64,000 nucleotides of DNA, from assembly GCF_013285385.1 (NCBI RefSeq), contig NZ_CP054212.1, positions 4,526,001-4,590,000 on the forward strand. Direction: 5' to 3'. The stretch comes from Paramixta manurensis. Lineage in GTDB: Bacteria > Pseudomonadota > Gammaproteobacteria > Enterobacterales > Enterobacteriaceae. Position numbers and translations under genes: made by a program. Under the pieces are notes generated by a model. The model searched no databases and had not been told where the DNA came from. It saw nothing but the letters and a program-made list of their open reading frames with translations. Shown here piece after piece: positions 24,126 to 34,256 of this stretch; positions within the stretch are counted from its first letter, which is position 1, and each line of letters begins with the position of its first letter.

Positions 24126-25633
24126 AAATGTGCTAACTCCTCGCTGTGTTGCTTGCCCACCGCCGCAGCCATCAGGGCCTCCTGCGTGGCTTGTTCAATC
24201 GTAAATTCACCGCTGAGACGGCCTTCATGCATCACCAGAATCCGGTCACTCATGCCCAGCACTTCTGGCATTTCCGACGAGACTAAAATGATGCTCAGAC
24301 CTTCATCTTTAAATTGGTTAATTAGCTGATAAATCTCTTTTTTCGCTCCGACATCCACACCACGTGTCGGCTCATCAAGGATCAACACATTCGGACGCGT
24401 CATCAGGCCGCGCGCAATCGCGACTTTTTGCTGGTTTCCGCCGGAAAGCAAGCCAATCGGCTGATCCATTGACGGCGTTTTCACATTAAATAAGCGAATA
24501 AAATCGCCCACCGCTAGTTGTTCGGCGGCATGTTTCAGGCTGCCGCCGCCATGGCTGAAATAGCGCAGCGCGGTAAGTGACATGTTCTCTTTTACCGACA
24601 TGCCTAACACCAAGCCATCACGCTTACGATCTTCGGAGATATAGACGATGCCTTGCGCCAATCCCTCCTGCGGCGAACGCGTCACCACATTTTTTCCGTC
24701 AAGCGTGACCTTGCCGCCGGTACGCGGCAAGGCGCCATATAGCACTTTCATCAGTTCAGTACGCCCGGCGCCCATCAGCCCGGCAACGCCAAGAATTTCA
24801 CCTTTACGGAGCGTAAAGCTCACTTCATCAATGCCCGGACCGCTAAGATTCTCAACCTGCAGTCGCACCTCGCCTGGCGCTTTGGTTAGGCGCGGATACT
24901 GCTCTTCCAGCTTGCGACCCACCATCATTTCAATCAGTGATTCTTCGGTTAATGTGTCAACGCTACGCTCGGCGATAAATTGCCCATCACGGAAAATGGT
25001 CACATCATCGCAAATCTCGAAAATCTCTTTCATACGGTGTGAGATATAGACGATGCCGCAGCCCTGCTCTTTGAGCTCTTTAATGACGCGAAACAGCGAC
25101 ACCGTTTCAGTATCGGTTAACGCATCGGTCGGCTCATCCATAATGATCACTTTGGATTCAAAGCTCAGCACTTTGGCGATTTCAACCATCTGCTGATCGC
25201 CAATCGAAAGATCGCCCACCAGCTTATGGCTGCTAAAGCGTAAGTTCAGGCGTTTCAATAACGCATCCGCTTCGGCGTACATTTTTTTCCACTCAATGCG
25301 TCCAAAACGGCCAACAAACTCCCGTCCAAGGAAAATATTTTCGGCAATGGTGAGTTGCGGAATTAAATTAAGCTCTTGATGGATAATACCAATACCGGCT
25401 TCTTGCGATGCTTTCGGGCCGCTAAAACTGGTTTCTTTCCCCAGCCATTGCAGCGAACCGGCGTCACGAGTGTAAATGCCAGTCAGCACCTTCATCATGG
25501 TCGATTTACCGGCACCGTTTTCCCCCACCAGCGCCATGACGCGACCGGGATAAACCGCCAGCGAAGCGCCATTCAGCGCCTTAACGCCGGGGAATGATTT
25601 TTCAATGCCTTGCAGTTGCAGTAACGGTTGCAT
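24122..25633 (-). CDS. rbsA: RbsA, ribose ABC transporter ATPase
   Basis: This 503-residue protein contains two fused nucleotide-binding domains. The first has a canonical Walker [10 protein letters not shown], near residue 37. The second has the degenerate GLMGAGRTE near residue 288, as usual in sugar ABC ATPases. The ABC signature of the second domain is LLSGGNQQK near residue 395. It energises ribose import by RbsC with RbsB. Confidence 0.96.
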   Translation of the reverse strand: MQPLLQLQGIEKSFPGVKALNGASLAVYPGRVMALVGENGAGKSTMMKVLTGIYTRDAGSLQWLGKETSFSGPKASQEAGIGIIHQELNLIPQLTIAENIFLGREFVGRFGRIEWKKMYAEADALLKRLNLRFSSHKLVGDLSIGDQQMVEIAKVLSFESKVIIMDEPTDALTDTETVSLFRVIKELKEQGCGIVYISHRMKEIFEICDDVTIFRDGQFIAERSVDTLTEESLIEMMVGRKLEEQYPRLTKAPGEVRLQVENLSGPGIDEVSFTLRKGEILGVAGLMGAGRTELMKVLYGALPRTGGKVTLDGKNVVTRSPQEGLAQGIVYISEDRKRDGLVLGMSVKENMSLTALRYFSHGGGSLKHAAEQLAVGDFIRLFNVKTPSMDQPIGLLSGGNQQKVAIARGLMTRPNVLILDEPTRGVDVGAKKEIYQLINQFKDEGLSIILVSSEMPEVLGMSDRILVMHEGRLSGEFTIEQATQEALMAAAVGKQHSEELAHL

Positions 25634-25640
25634 GACGGCC

Positions 25641-26060
25641 TCAAAAGGTCACGCCAGCGTTCAGGATGACATTCGCATACGGAGAACACTCTCCGCTGCG
25701 AATGACCGCCCGACTACGCTGCGTTAATTGTTTAAACTGTTCGTGACGCGTGTAGTGGATACTGATGGTATTTCCCTGGTGTTGTTGCAATGTTTCGAGC
25801 AGCGTAAGCAGTTCGCGATGAAGCTGTGGATTATGTTGCTTAATTTCCTCGGCAATCACGGCACTCTCAACCTGCATTTCTTGGGTTACCGCTTCGGCTA
25901 CCTGCATAAAGCCGGGCACGCCATGAGTGAGCGCCAGGTCAATACGTTGTGGGCCATCAGGTATCGGCAGGCCTGCGTCGCCAATGGTCAGGCTATCAGT
26001 GTGCCCCAGCCGGGAAACCACGTAAGAAATTTCAGAATTCAGTAAGGTGCCTTTTTTCAT
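25641..26060 (-). CDS. rbsD: RbsD, D-ribose pyranase
   Basis: This 139-residue enzyme interconverts pyranose and furanose forms of ribose so that RbsK receives its substrate. The catalytic histidine is in [15 protein letters not shown] near residue 20. The ATG at 26060 gives the family length; an in-frame extension to 26123 runs through the operator and promoter and is rejected. It is the first gene of the rbs operon. Confidence 0.95.
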   Translation of the reverse strand: MKKGTLLNSEISYVVSRLGHTDSLTIGDAGLPIPDGPQRIDLALTHGVPGFMQVAEAVTQEMQVESAVIAEEIKQHNPQLHRELLTLLETLQQHQGNTISIHYTRHEQFKQLTQRSRAVIRSGECSPYANVILNAGVTF

Positions 26061-26072
26061 TTTCCACTCCAG

Positions 26073-26088
26073 AGCGAAACGTTTCGCT
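26073..26088. promoter_or_regulatory. RbsR operator O1
   Basis: This is a perfect 16-base palindrome, AGCGAAACGTTTCGCT, immediately downstream of the rbs -10 box, where repressor binding would block transcription. The core matches the known E. coli RbsR operator. Confidence 0.85.
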
Positions 26089-26095
26089 GACCGGC

Positions 26096-26123
26096 AGTGT
26101 AAAAAAAACGCAGCAGAAGACAA
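26096..26123 (-). promoter_or_regulatory. rbsD promoter
   Basis: On the minus strand TTGTCT (26123-26118), a 16-base spacer and TACACT (26101-26096) form a plausible sigma-70 promoter. Its start near 26089 would fall at the edge of operator O1. Confidence 0.7.
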
Positions 26124-26140
26124 CGGGGAAATGATGAAAA

Positions 26141-26156
26141 TGTGATCGCTATCGAA
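26141..26156 (-). promoter_or_regulatory. CRP-like site upstream of rbsD
   Basis: On the minus strand TTCGA-N6-TCACA gives one perfect and one weak CRP half site. Its centre lies about 60 bases upstream of the predicted rbs start, the class I activator position. It overlaps the second RbsR-like palindrome. Confidence 0.5.
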
Positions 26157-26164
26157 ACGTTTCG
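26153..26164. promoter_or_regulatory. Second RbsR-type operator O2
   Basis: A second copy of the palindrome core CGAAACGTTTCG lies about 78 bases from O1 (centre to centre) and only 52 bases from the stop codon of the effector gene. Two operators flanking a promoter suggest looping or CRP exclusion by RbsR. Confidence 0.6.
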
Positions 26165-26215
26165 CTAAGCTAAATTAACGTGAGCACATCATCACGACCT
26201 GACATCATGAAAACA

Positions 26216-28315
26216 TTAAAGGTTAGATTGTGGAGCAATGCCGCCCATTTCAATATCCGGTGCCGGTTCGCGCTGTCTCAAGGTTTGCAAGCGCTGGCTA
26301 AACTGGCGACCAACCTGTTCTCCCAGTGCGCCAACCGCATGAAAAATAGCCTCCGACACCTCTGTCAGTGCCTGTGGCGCAGCCTGAGTTAGCCCCCTAA
26401 GTTGGTTATAACCATTTTCCGCCAGACGACCAGGGCTATTTTGTTGGGTGCCATGCAGTAAAGTTTCCCGGTCGGGCTGACGAATATTGGCGATGGCGCT
26501 GGCAAACCGGCTACTTCCGTCGGCTTTCGCTTCATTACCGGATTGTTTATTGGCGGTAAACGGAACCAACATCCCCAGCGACTGGACACCATTGAGTACC
26601 ACCGCCGCCACCTTTCCTCCTGTGTGGGAGGTATCCAATTCGGCCTGCTTTAATCCCAGCGCATAGTAAGCCAACATACCTTCCGTGGTGCTCCAAACCT
26701 TACTGGCATAATTTTCCCGCGCTTTGTTATCAAGCGGATTAATCGTTGGTAACGCTTTATCTAGCGTAGCTTTTAAACGCGTTGGCAAAGCGTCTTGCGA
26801 CGTCTCCGGAACATGGGTCGGAATCGTGTTTCCCTGCCAGGAAAAGGATTTATGCTGTTGCCCCAACGCTTGTACGCCGGAACGTAAGAAACCGCCGCTG
26901 AACGAGGCAACCATTCCGGCTACTTGGTGCGACGTATTCAAGCTGGTAGTTTGCCCAAGCGTTTCCCGCACCATTTGTGCGCCAACCTGACCAGCGTAAG
27001 TAATTGAGTCGCCAGATAAGCTGCCATCTTTATAATTATTTTGCGCAGTAGTAAACGCCGCACGCGCCTGATCAACCTCATTTTTCGCCGCTTGCATTTC
27101 TGTTTCGGTACGCAGGCGAAAACGGCCCTGTTCGGAAACAAAACGAGAAGGATCGGGAATCGCCTCTTCGGGTTTCACTTTCTCCATTTGCGCCATCCCC
27201 ATGGAAGCCATGACATCCCTGACCGCCGGTTTCAAAAAATTATCCAACGTCTCATGAGCCGCGCCGATAAGCGCACCGCTTCCCAAGGCTTGGGCACCGA
27301 GGTTCAACAGAGAAAGTTTCGGATCAACAAAGGCGCGCGCGGTAATAAACTGCAGCATTGAAGCCATTCCCTGAGGTGTAGCCGCAGCAAGAAAGGTTTT
27401 AATGCCGTTCTGTGCGCCGTTTTGCGCCTTTAAATCATCAATAAATCGATGATGATTGACCTGGTTCATCGCCTGCGCAACTAGCGTTTGCGGCGCGGAT
27501 TCAGTAGCCGGTTGTTGGAAAAAATGTTGGATAAAAGACCACTGACTCACCTCGTTCTTTGCTCTCTCCAGCCGCGGCGCGAAATCAAACAGGTTTTCTC
27601 CCTGATGTTTCTCCAGGTGATCGACATCCGCCTGAGCTTGCGCCAAATGCGTGGTGGCCTGCTGTAGCCCGTAATTAAGCACGTTCTCTTTCAGATTCCC
27701 CGACCAGCGTTGCGCCATCGCCTGAAAAGCCTGATGGCTGACCTCAACGCTGGCCTTATCTTCCGGTGATAACGCGGCATGATCCAATACATCGCGATAA
27801 ACCGCCTGCTGCGCCTCAAGATGATCGGCAATTTTTCCAAAGGCGTCATCAAGGGAAGTGGAAAGTTGTATCAGTGAAGGGAACTGATGGTGACTCGAAA
27901 CAGTGAACAACTGCTGAACATCCCCCACCAACTGCTGCAAATTATCGTGGTAGGGCAATGCCGGCAATTCAGCGTGTTCAACCGGACGGGCGAGCAGCAT
28001 CGCCATTTCACAGGTGATCTCTGGGTTTTGTTGTAATAATTGCCCCTGCAACGTTATTTGACGCGCGTGCTGCTCAAGCAGAGAGGCCGCTTCGCGCGGC
28101 GGCGGTTCGGCGGCGGTTAACGCATCAACCGTGGAAGCAGAGGCGCGCTGTAATTGCGCCAACTGTGTAGTAGAAAGGGGCGCCTCGCTTTGATGACCCG
28201 CCTGAATCGTATCGCCCGGCCACACTGGCGGCGCGCCAGTTTGAGTTTGGGCCTGATGTTGAGTTGCCGTTTGCGGCGTATTTATCGGCATAGGTGGCGT
28301 GTTATCGATCTTCAT
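26216..28315 (-). CDS. HopM1-family type III effector
   Basis: This 699-residue protein has no signal peptide. Its first 60 residues are rich in Pro, Thr, Gln and Ser, as in type III secretion signals, and the rest is largely helical. From memory of Pseudomonas syringae HopM1 (about 712 residues) I see shared blocks in the same order: AHET with KP about six residues later (near 353-363), IPDP (386-389), NIRQPDRE (610-617) and RLAEN (630-634). HopM1 acts inside plant cells, degrading the vesicle-traffic factor MIN7 and promoting water-soaking; that this homologue does so is inference. A chaperone-like gene directly upstream ends at the base before its ATG. No secretion apparatus is in the window. 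Confidence 0.8.
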   Translation of the reverse strand: MKIDNTPPMPINTPQTATQHQAQTQTGAPPVWPGDTIQAGHQSEAPLSTTQLAQLQRASASTVDALTAAEPPPREAASLLEQHARQITLQGQLLQQNPEITCEMAMLLARPVEHAELPALPYHDNLQQLVGDVQQLFTVSSHHQFPSLIQLSTSLDDAFGKIADHLEAQQAVYRDVLDHAALSPEDKASVEVSHQAFQAMAQRWSGNLKENVLNYGLQQATTHLAQAQADVDHLEKHQGENLFDFAPRLERAKNEVSQWSFIQHFFQQPATESAPQTLVAQAMNQVNHHRFIDDLKAQNGAQNGIKTFLAAATPQGMASMLQFITARAFVDPKLSLLNLGAQALGSGALIGAAHETLDNFLKPAVRDVMASMGMAQMEKVKPEEAIPDPSRFVSEQGRFRLRTETEMQAAKNEVDQARAAFTTAQNNYKDGSLSGDSITYAGQVGAQMVRETLGQTTSLNTSHQVAGMVASFSGGFLRSGVQALGQQHKSFSWQGNTIPTHVPETSQDALPTRLKATLDKALPTINPLDNKARENYASKVWSTTEGMLAYYALGLKQAELDTSHTGGKVAAVVLNGVQSLGMLVPFTANKQSGNEAKADGSSRFASAIANIRQPDRETLLHGTQQNSPGRLAENGYNQLRGLTQAAPQALTEVSEAIFHAVGALGEQVGRQFSQRLQTLRQREPAPDIEMGGIAPQSNL

Positions 28316-28804
28316 TCAGCTTTTCTCCTGGGTGAAAAGAGTATGGAGAGAGGGATGGGCGCGTGAGAAGCCGTAAGACGAGGAATCCGAGCGGGGTGGG
28401 TTATCAAGAAAGTAAGTTTCGCGCCACAGCGCCGCCATTTCGGCCAGTTGCGTCAGCAGACGTACTATGCCCGTTGCCGTTGCTGCTATTACCGGCAATG
28501 AAATACACAAGTTAACTTTTTGTGTTTCCGGGTTAACGCTGCAAATTGGGCTACGAGGTTCGGCAAATAAATGGAAATTTAACTCCAACAGGCGGAATAA
28601 AATCGCTGCCTGGTTTTTATTCGGTATCTCTCCCATCTCACAAATAATCAGTAGATTATTTTCCTCGCCAACCGACTGTTCTGTGAGTGTAAAATTGATT
28701 TGATTGATGTTGAGATGAGCATATTGATAAAAACTTTCAGGATCGGAAAGCAGCGTTATACGGCATATTTCATCGATTAACTGGCAATATTCTCGACTCG
28801 ACAT
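28316..28804 (-). CDS. CesT/ShcM-like type III secretion chaperone
   Basis: This 162-residue acidic protein has the alpha-beta layout of class I type III chaperones: an N-terminal helix (SSREYCQLIDEICRITLL), the central strand INFTLTE, the LLIICEMGEIP strand, and LFRLLELNFHL followed by sheet and C-terminal helices. Its TGA stop is directly followed by the effector ATG, so the two are probably translationally coupled, and P. syringae hopM1 is likewise paired with shcM. The family assignment rests on fold-like pattern and context. The gene is preceded by AT-rich DNA suggesting transfer. Confidence 0.7.
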   Translation of the reverse strand: MSSREYCQLIDEICRITLLSDPESFYQYAHLNINQINFTLTEQSVGEENNLLIICEMGEIPNKNQAAILFRLLELNFHLFAEPRSPICSVNPETQKVNLCISLPVIAATATGIVRLLTQLAEMAALWRETYFLDNPPRSDSSSYGFSRAHPSLHTLFTQEKS

Positions 28805-29116
28805 AACATTTCCCGATAGATTTTTTCAGATAAAAATCAAAGCATAAAGACTATGATTGTTCAGTGAAATAACCGGGAGATAAGTTTCATGGCGCGCTAA
28901 AATTTAATAAAAATGAAATATAGAGGATGAGTAATTTATAAAAACATTAAATTAAGATGAAGGTTTAATGAACTTTTTATTAAATCACCCATTAATATCA
29001 TCGCAACAGGGAAACCACGCTAGCCAATCAGCCCCAAGGGGGGTTTAAGGTGACCGTTCACTGGACACCTTAAATTATGCTGGCGTAAAGCCAGCAATCT
29101 CAGTTGCGTCTGCTAC
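28805..29116. other. AT-rich spacer between chaperone gene and kup
   Basis: The stretch 28805-28990 is strikingly AT-rich compared with its neighbours and should contain the promoter of the chaperone-effector pair. I searched for the HrpL box (GGAACC, 15-16 bases, CCACNNA) on the minus strand and saw none. The end nearer kup carries inverted repeats: CCCCAAGGGG near 29031-29041, AAGGTG with CACCTT near 29047-29071, and TGCTGGC with GCCAGCA at 29078-29096. The last is a likely kup terminator hairpin. Confidence 0.55.
29078..29096 (-). terminator. Probable kup terminator hairpin
   Basis: TGCTGGC, a five-base loop and GCCAGCA form a stem 21 bases beyond the kup stop codon. The following T tract on the minus strand is poor (ATAATTT), so its strength is uncertain. 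Confidence 0.5.
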
Positions 29117-30985
29117 TCAAATTTCGACCTGCGTGCCTAACTCAATAACCCGGTTTGGCGGGATCTCAAACTGATCGGGCGCGCGTAGCGCATTACGTTG
29201 AAGCGCAAGGAAGAGTTTGCCGCGTAGACGGAGATACCATGGCCGGTTGCCGATAATCAGCGATTCATGCGACATAAAGAACGAGGTTTCCATCATGCGA
29301 CAATTAAGCCCTTCCAGGCCGCAGCGGTGGAAAATCTCCTCCACGTTTGGCGTTTCACGCCAGCCATAACTGGCAACTACGCGCCAAAAGGTCGGCGAAA
29401 GCTGTTCGATGGTAACGCGACGCACGTTATGCACATAAGGTGCATCCTCGGTACGTAAGGTCAGTAACACCACCCGTTCATGTAACACTTTATTGTGTTT
29501 TAGGTTATGTAGCATGGCGAACGGAATGACGTTAAGCGCGCGCGACATATACACTGCGGTGCCCGGCACACGAACCGGCGGCGATTTTTCCAGTGAGGCA
29601 ATCATCGCTTCCAAAGAATTACCGTGCTCATGCATGCGGCGCAACAGCCGGAAACGTTCGCTTTTCCAGGTGGTCATGATGATAAACATCACCAGCGCCA
29701 GGCAGAGCGGCAACCAACCACCGGAGAAAATCTTCACCAGGTTGGCGCTAAACAACGGAACATCAATACATAACAACGCCACTAAAATCAGGCTGACTGC
29801 GAAACGGTTCCAGTGCCAGTTTTTGATTGCCACCGTGCAAGAGAGAATCGACGTTAACACCATGGTGCCGGTCACCGCGATACCATAAGCGGCCGCCAGG
29901 TTGCTGGAGTGTTGAAAACTAATGATCACAATCAGAACGGCAAAATAGAGCACCCAGTTAATCGCCGGAATATAAATCTGCCCTGACTCCATCTCCGAAG
30001 TATGGATGATGCGCATTGGCGGCAAATAACCTAAGCGCACCGCCTGCCGTGTCAGAGAAAATACGCCGGAAATGACCGCCTGCGAGGCGATAACCGTCGC
30101 TAGCGTGGCAAGTATCAGCATCGGGATCAGCGCCCAATCTGGCGCTAACAGGAAAAACGGGTTTTTAATCGCGGTCGGATCTTTCAACAGCAGAGCGCCC
30201 TGACCGAAGTAGTTCAACACCAGTGAAGGTAGCACCACGGTGAACCAGGCCAGGCGAATCGGAAACTTACCAAAATGGCCCATATCCGCATACAGTGCTT
30301 CTACGCCAGTAATCGACAACACCACCGCGCCGAGGGCAAAGAAAGAGATTTGTTTATACTGCAGGAAGAAATGAATCGCCCAAGAGGGGTTGAGCGCCTG
30401 CAGTACTTCTGGGTTATTCAGGATACTGCGCGCGCCTAATACTGCCAGCACCAGAAACCATAACAGCATCACTGGCGCGAAAAGCTTGCCAACAATGCCG
30501 GTGCCATGTTTCTGAATCACAAATAAAAACGTAAGAACCGCCACGGATAGCGGAACGATCCAGTCATCCAGCGACGGGGCGGCAATTTCCAGCCCTTCAA
30601 TCGCCGACATGACCGAAATCGCTGGCGTAATCACGACTTCGCCGTAGAAAAAGCTGCCGCCAATCAACCCCATAATCACCAATACGGCAGTCGCACGAGC
30701 GCCCGTATTACGGCCCGCCAGCGACATGAGGGTTAAAATACCCCCTTCTCCGGCGTTATCCGCCCGCATCACATAGGTGAGATATTTAAGTGAAACCACC
30801 AATATCAGCAGCCAAAAAATAAGGGATAAAAAACCAAAAACTGCGCCGCGTTCGACGCCAAAACCAAACTGGCCGGAAAGGCATTCACGTAAGGTATACA
30901 GAGGGCTGGTGCCAATATCCCCATATACTACGCCAATTGCCGCCAAGGTGACGGCGCCAATGGACTGTTTCTTGTCGGAACTCAT
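29117..30985 (-). CDS. kup: Kup, low-affinity potassium transporter
   Basis: This 622-residue KUP/HAK family protein has about 12 transmembrane segments in the first 430 residues and a cytoplasmic C-terminal domain. The signature [17 protein letters not shown] is near residue 18 and [14 protein letters not shown] near residue 120. It imports K+ by proton symport and also carries caesium. It lies divergent from ravA as in E. coli. Confidence 0.96.
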   Translation of the reverse strand: MSSDKKQSIGAVTLAAIGVVYGDIGTSPLYTLRECLSGQFGFGVERGAVFGFLSLIFWLLILVVSLKYLTYVMRADNAGEGGILTLMSLAGRNTGARATAVLVIMGLIGGSFFYGEVVITPAISVMSAIEGLEIAAPSLDDWIVPLSVAVLTFLFVIQKHGTGIVGKLFAPVMLLWFLVLAVLGARSILNNPEVLQALNPSWAIHFFLQYKQISFFALGAVVLSITGVEALYADMGHFGKFPIRLAWFTVVLPSLVLNYFGQGALLLKDPTAIKNPFFLLAPDWALIPMLILATLATVIASQAVISGVFSLTRQAVRLGYLPPMRIIHTSEMESGQIYIPAINWVLYFAVLIVIISFQHSSNLAAAYGIAVTGTMVLTSILSCTVAIKNWHWNRFAVSLILVALLCIDVPLFSANLVKIFSGGWLPLCLALVMFIIMTTWKSERFRLLRRMHEHGNSLEAMIASLEKSPPVRVPGTAVYMSRALNVIPFAMLHNLKHNKVLHERVVLLTLRTEDAPYVHNVRRVTIEQLSPTFWRVVASYGWRETPNVEEIFHRCGLEGLNCRMMETSFFMSHESLIIGNRPWYLRLRGKLFLALQRNALRAPDQFEIPPNRVIELGTQVEI

Positions 30986-31237
30986 AAGTTGATCTTTTGT
31001 TGGAGCTGAGTGACGTAAAAAAACACACGGCTCAAGCCATCAAAAAGCGCACAGTATGCACGATTTCCCATAAAAACCTACCCTGAAAGAGGGTTTACCC
31101 ACGCAATTAACGCGTTTCCTTAACCCTTAAAAATAAAAAAGCTGACGACTATCAACGCTTTCAAGCATGATAACTCGTACTGTTTTCGCCCTTAGTGACC
31201 GCCATCGGCGCCCGGCAAAAAGGATGATTTATTGATT

Positions 31238-32728
31238 ATGGCTCAATCACACTTACTGGCTGAAAGAATTTCGCGACTGAGCAATGCGTTAGAAAAAGGG
31301 CTGTATGAGCGTCACCATGCTATACGCCTTTGCTTGTTAGCGGCGCTGTGCGGCGAAAGTGTCTTTCTGCTCGGGCCGCCGGGTATTGCCAAGAGTCTTA
31401 TTGCACGCCGTTTGAAATACGCTTTTCAGGATGCGCGCGCCTTTGAATATTTGATGACCCGCTTTTCCACGCCGGAAGAGGTATTTGGTCCGCTGTCGAT
31501 TCAGGCGCTGAAAGATGAGGGGCGCTATCAACGTCTGACTAAAGGCTATTTGCCCGATGCTGAAATCGTTTTCCTCGACGAAATCTGGAAAGCGGGCCCG
31601 GCAATTTTGAACACGCTGCTGACCGCGATTAATGAGCGGCGCTTTCGGAATGGCGATAGTGAAGAAACTATCCCTATGCGGCTACTGGTCACCGCATCAA
31701 ATGAATTGCCGGAGGCCGATAGTGGGCTGGAGGCGCTCTATGACCGAATGCTGATTCGCCTGTGGTTAGATAATGTGCATGAAAAACACAATTTTCACAG
31801 CATGTTGACCCACCAGCAGGATGAAAATACTAATCCGGTCAGCGATACATTACGTATCAGCAATGAAGAGTACGCAAATTGGCAACAGGGCATCGTCCAG
31901 ATCAGCCTGCCGGACCCGGTTTTTGAGCTGATTTACCAATTACGTCAACAATTAGAAGCGTTGCCAGAAGCACCCTATATTTCCGATCGGCGCTGGAAAA
32001 AAGCCATACACTTACTGCAAGCCAGCGCTTTTTATAGCGGGCGTAGTAGCATTAACGCCATTGATATCATCTTGCTAAAAGACTGTTTATGGCATGACGT
32101 GGCTTCTATGAAACTGCTTGAGCGGGAAATCGAAACGCTAATCACGCAGCACGCCTGGCAACAACAATCCATGCTGTTGAAATTAAAACAAATTAATACA
32201 CGTCGGCTGGCCCTACAGCAGCAACACAGCGTCGCACAGGCGATTAAGCTCGAAAAGCACGGCAGCATGTTTAGCCGTAAACCACATTATGAACTTCCCT
32301 CCTCGCTTACCGACCCGCAGTTGATGTTGATGTTACAAAAACCGCTTACCTTGCATGAAATCGCGGTAACGCATGTGGTTATCACCCGTGAAGCGTTAAC
32401 TCACTGGCTGCAAAAAGGGGGCGAAGTATGCGGAAAACTTAATGGCATTGGTTTTGCTCAACCGCTGGATTTACAGGTTGATGGGCAGGATTGTCTGACA
32501 TTACGCGATGTTAGCCTGGAGACTTCGCGCCTCGCCCTGCCCGGCGCGGCAAGCAACAGCGTACCGGACGAGATCAGTGAAGCTTTAAGCCAACTGGATA
32601 CGCAACTTCGCGCCCAGCGTGCTTTATTCAGCCAGCAACAGCGCTGCCTGTTTATCAGCGATGACTGGCTGACACGCATAGAAACCAGCCTACAGGATGT
32701 AGCCGAACAGTTAAAACAGGCACGCTGA
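31238..32728 (+). CDS. ravA: RavA, MoxR-type AAA+ ATPase
   Basis: This 496-residue protein carries a MoxR AAA+ module with Walker A GPPGIAKS near residue 45 and Walker [11 protein letters not shown] near residue 108, then a LARA-like and triple-helical C-terminal region. In E. coli RavA works with ViaA, binds lysine decarboxylase CadA/LdcI and ppGpp, and is linked to respiratory complexes. The ATG at 31238 follows AAAGGATGA; a TTG two codons earlier is unlikely. Its TGA overlaps the viaA ATG. Confidence 0.94.
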   Translation: MAQSHLLAERISRLSNALEKGLYERHHAIRLCLLAALCGESVFLLGPPGIAKSLIARRLKYAFQDARAFEYLMTRFSTPEEVFGPLSIQALKDEGRYQRLTKGYLPDAEIVFLDEIWKAGPAILNTLLTAINERRFRNGDSEETIPMRLLVTASNELPEADSGLEALYDRMLIRLWLDNVHEKHNFHSMLTHQQDENTNPVSDTLRISNEEYANWQQGIVQISLPDPVFELIYQLRQQLEALPEAPYISDRRWKKAIHLLQASAFYSGRSSINAIDIILLKDCLWHDVASMKLLEREIETLITQHAWQQQSMLLKLKQINTRRLALQQQHSVAQAIKLEKHGSMFSRKPHYELPSSLTDPQLMLMLQKPLTLHEIAVTHVVITREALTHWLQKGGEVCGKLNGIGFAQPLDLQVDGQDCLTLRDVSLETSRLALPGAASNSVPDEISEALSQLDTQLRAQRALFSQQQRCLFISDDWLTRIETSLQDVAEQLKQAR

Positions 32729-34188
32729 TGTTCTCGCTTGAAACGCTAAGCATGCTGCTGGCAATCAGTGAGGAACAACTGATTGAAGATTTGATCCTTG
32801 CGCTCACTGCATCGCCGCAATTAGTCCTGTTTTTTGAAAAGTTTCCCCACCTGAAACAGGCCTTACTACGTGAAGTTCCACGCTGGAAAGCCGAGATCGG
32901 TGAACGCTTCAAAGCGACGCCGGTTCCCGAGGCGCTGGCACAAGAGTTTCAACTGTTTCAGCGTTACCAAATGCTGAGCGACGACGCGTTTTCCGACCAA
33001 CTCAACCAGTTATTGAGCGCACTAACTGCGCTGAACTCTCCTTTTGTCGGGCAGGCACAAACGCTATTTTCCCACCGGGACGCCGCTCAATTCAGCCGCG
33101 CTCAACATACGTTATTTTTGCAGCGCTGGCGGCTCAGCCTGACGTTGCAAACGCTCACGCTTAATCAGCAATTATTGGATCAGGAAAAAGAAAAATTATT
33201 GGCGGAGTTACAGCAACGTATGGCGTTAAGCGGCCAGTTGGCGTCGATATTAGCCGATGAGGATGAAGCTGCCGCCGGTCGTCTCTGGGATATGAGTGCC
33301 GCACCACTACAGCGCGGCGACTATCAACTCATTGTGCAATATGGCGATTTTCTGGCACAGCAGCCGGAACTGATGAAACTGGCCTCCCTACTTGGCCGGA
33401 GCCGAGCGGCAAAATCTGTTCCGGCACAAGATGCACCGCCAGAGCCATTTTCTCAATCGGTGAGAGAGCCTGATAGCGTACCGGAACAGATCAGCGGCCT
33501 TCATCAAAGCGACGATATATTGCGCTTGCTACCGCCGGAACTGGCAACATTAGGCCTCAGTGAACTGGAATTGGAGTTTTATCGGCGGCTAGTGGAAAAA
33601 CGCCTGTTGACCTATCGCCTACAGGGCGACGCCTGGCGTGAAAAAGTATCACTGCGCCCAGCCAGCCACCAGCAGCAGGAAAACCAGCCGCGCGGCCCGT
33701 TTATTGTTTGTGTGGACACCTCCGGTTCAATGGGCGGTTTTAACGAACGCTGCGCCAAAGCCTTCTGTCTGGCGCTACTAAAAGTGGCGTTGGCGGAGCA
33801 ACGACGCTGCTATGTGATGCTGTTCGCACATGACGTGATTGGCTACGAGTTAACCAGCGAAGACGGCATTAACCAGGCGATCCGCTTTCTCAGCCAGCGT
33901 TTTCGCGGGGGAACCGATCTCGCCGCCTGCTTACAAGCGGTGTTGCAACGTATGCAGGGTAACGTATGGCAGGAAGCCGATGCGGTCATTATCTCGGACT
34001 TTATCGCGCAACGCCTGCCCGATACCTTGATCGCAGCGGTAAAGCTGCAGCAAACACAACAGCAGCAACGATTCCATGCCGTAGCGATGTCGGCTTATGG
34101 CAAACCGGGGATTTTACGCATCTTCGATCATATCTGGCGGTTTGATACCGGGCTGAAAAGCCGCCTACTACGCCGCTGGAAACGTTAA
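32728..34188 (+). CDS. viaA: ViaA, VWA-domain partner of RavA
   Basis: This 486-residue protein has a helical N-terminal half and a C-terminal von Willebrand factor A domain with the metal-binding MIDAS motif DTSGSMGGF near residue 332. It stimulates the RavA ATPase in E. coli. The start overlaps the ravA stop (TGATG), so the pair is translationally coupled. Confidence 0.94.
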   Translation: MFSLETLSMLLAISEEQLIEDLILALTASPQLVLFFEKFPHLKQALLREVPRWKAEIGERFKATPVPEALAQEFQLFQRYQMLSDDAFSDQLNQLLSALTALNSPFVGQAQTLFSHRDAAQFSRAQHTLFLQRWRLSLTLQTLTLNQQLLDQEKEKLLAELQQRMALSGQLASILADEDEAAAGRLWDMSAAPLQRGDYQLIVQYGDFLAQQPELMKLASLLGRSRAAKSVPAQDAPPEPFSQSVREPDSVPEQISGLHQSDDILRLLPPELATLGLSELELEFYRRLVEKRLLTYRLQGDAWREKVSLRPASHQQQENQPRGPFIVCVDTSGSMGGFNERCAKAFCLALLKVALAEQRRCYVMLFAHDVIGYELTSEDGINQAIRFLSQRFRGGTDLAACLQAVLQRMQGNVWQEADAVIISDFIAQRLPDTLIAAVKLQQTQQQQRFHAVAMSAYGKPGILRIFDHIWRFDTGLKSRLLRRWKR

Positions 34189-34256
34189 GAAACAATCCTG
34201 CAAAGCTTATTTGCTATAGTCATGATTACGCTTTATTCACCTGTAAACCAGGGAGC

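Noticed and set aside
28805..29116. HrpL-dependent promoter for the effector pair
   Set aside because: No GGAACC with a properly spaced CCAC on the coding strand was found by eye.
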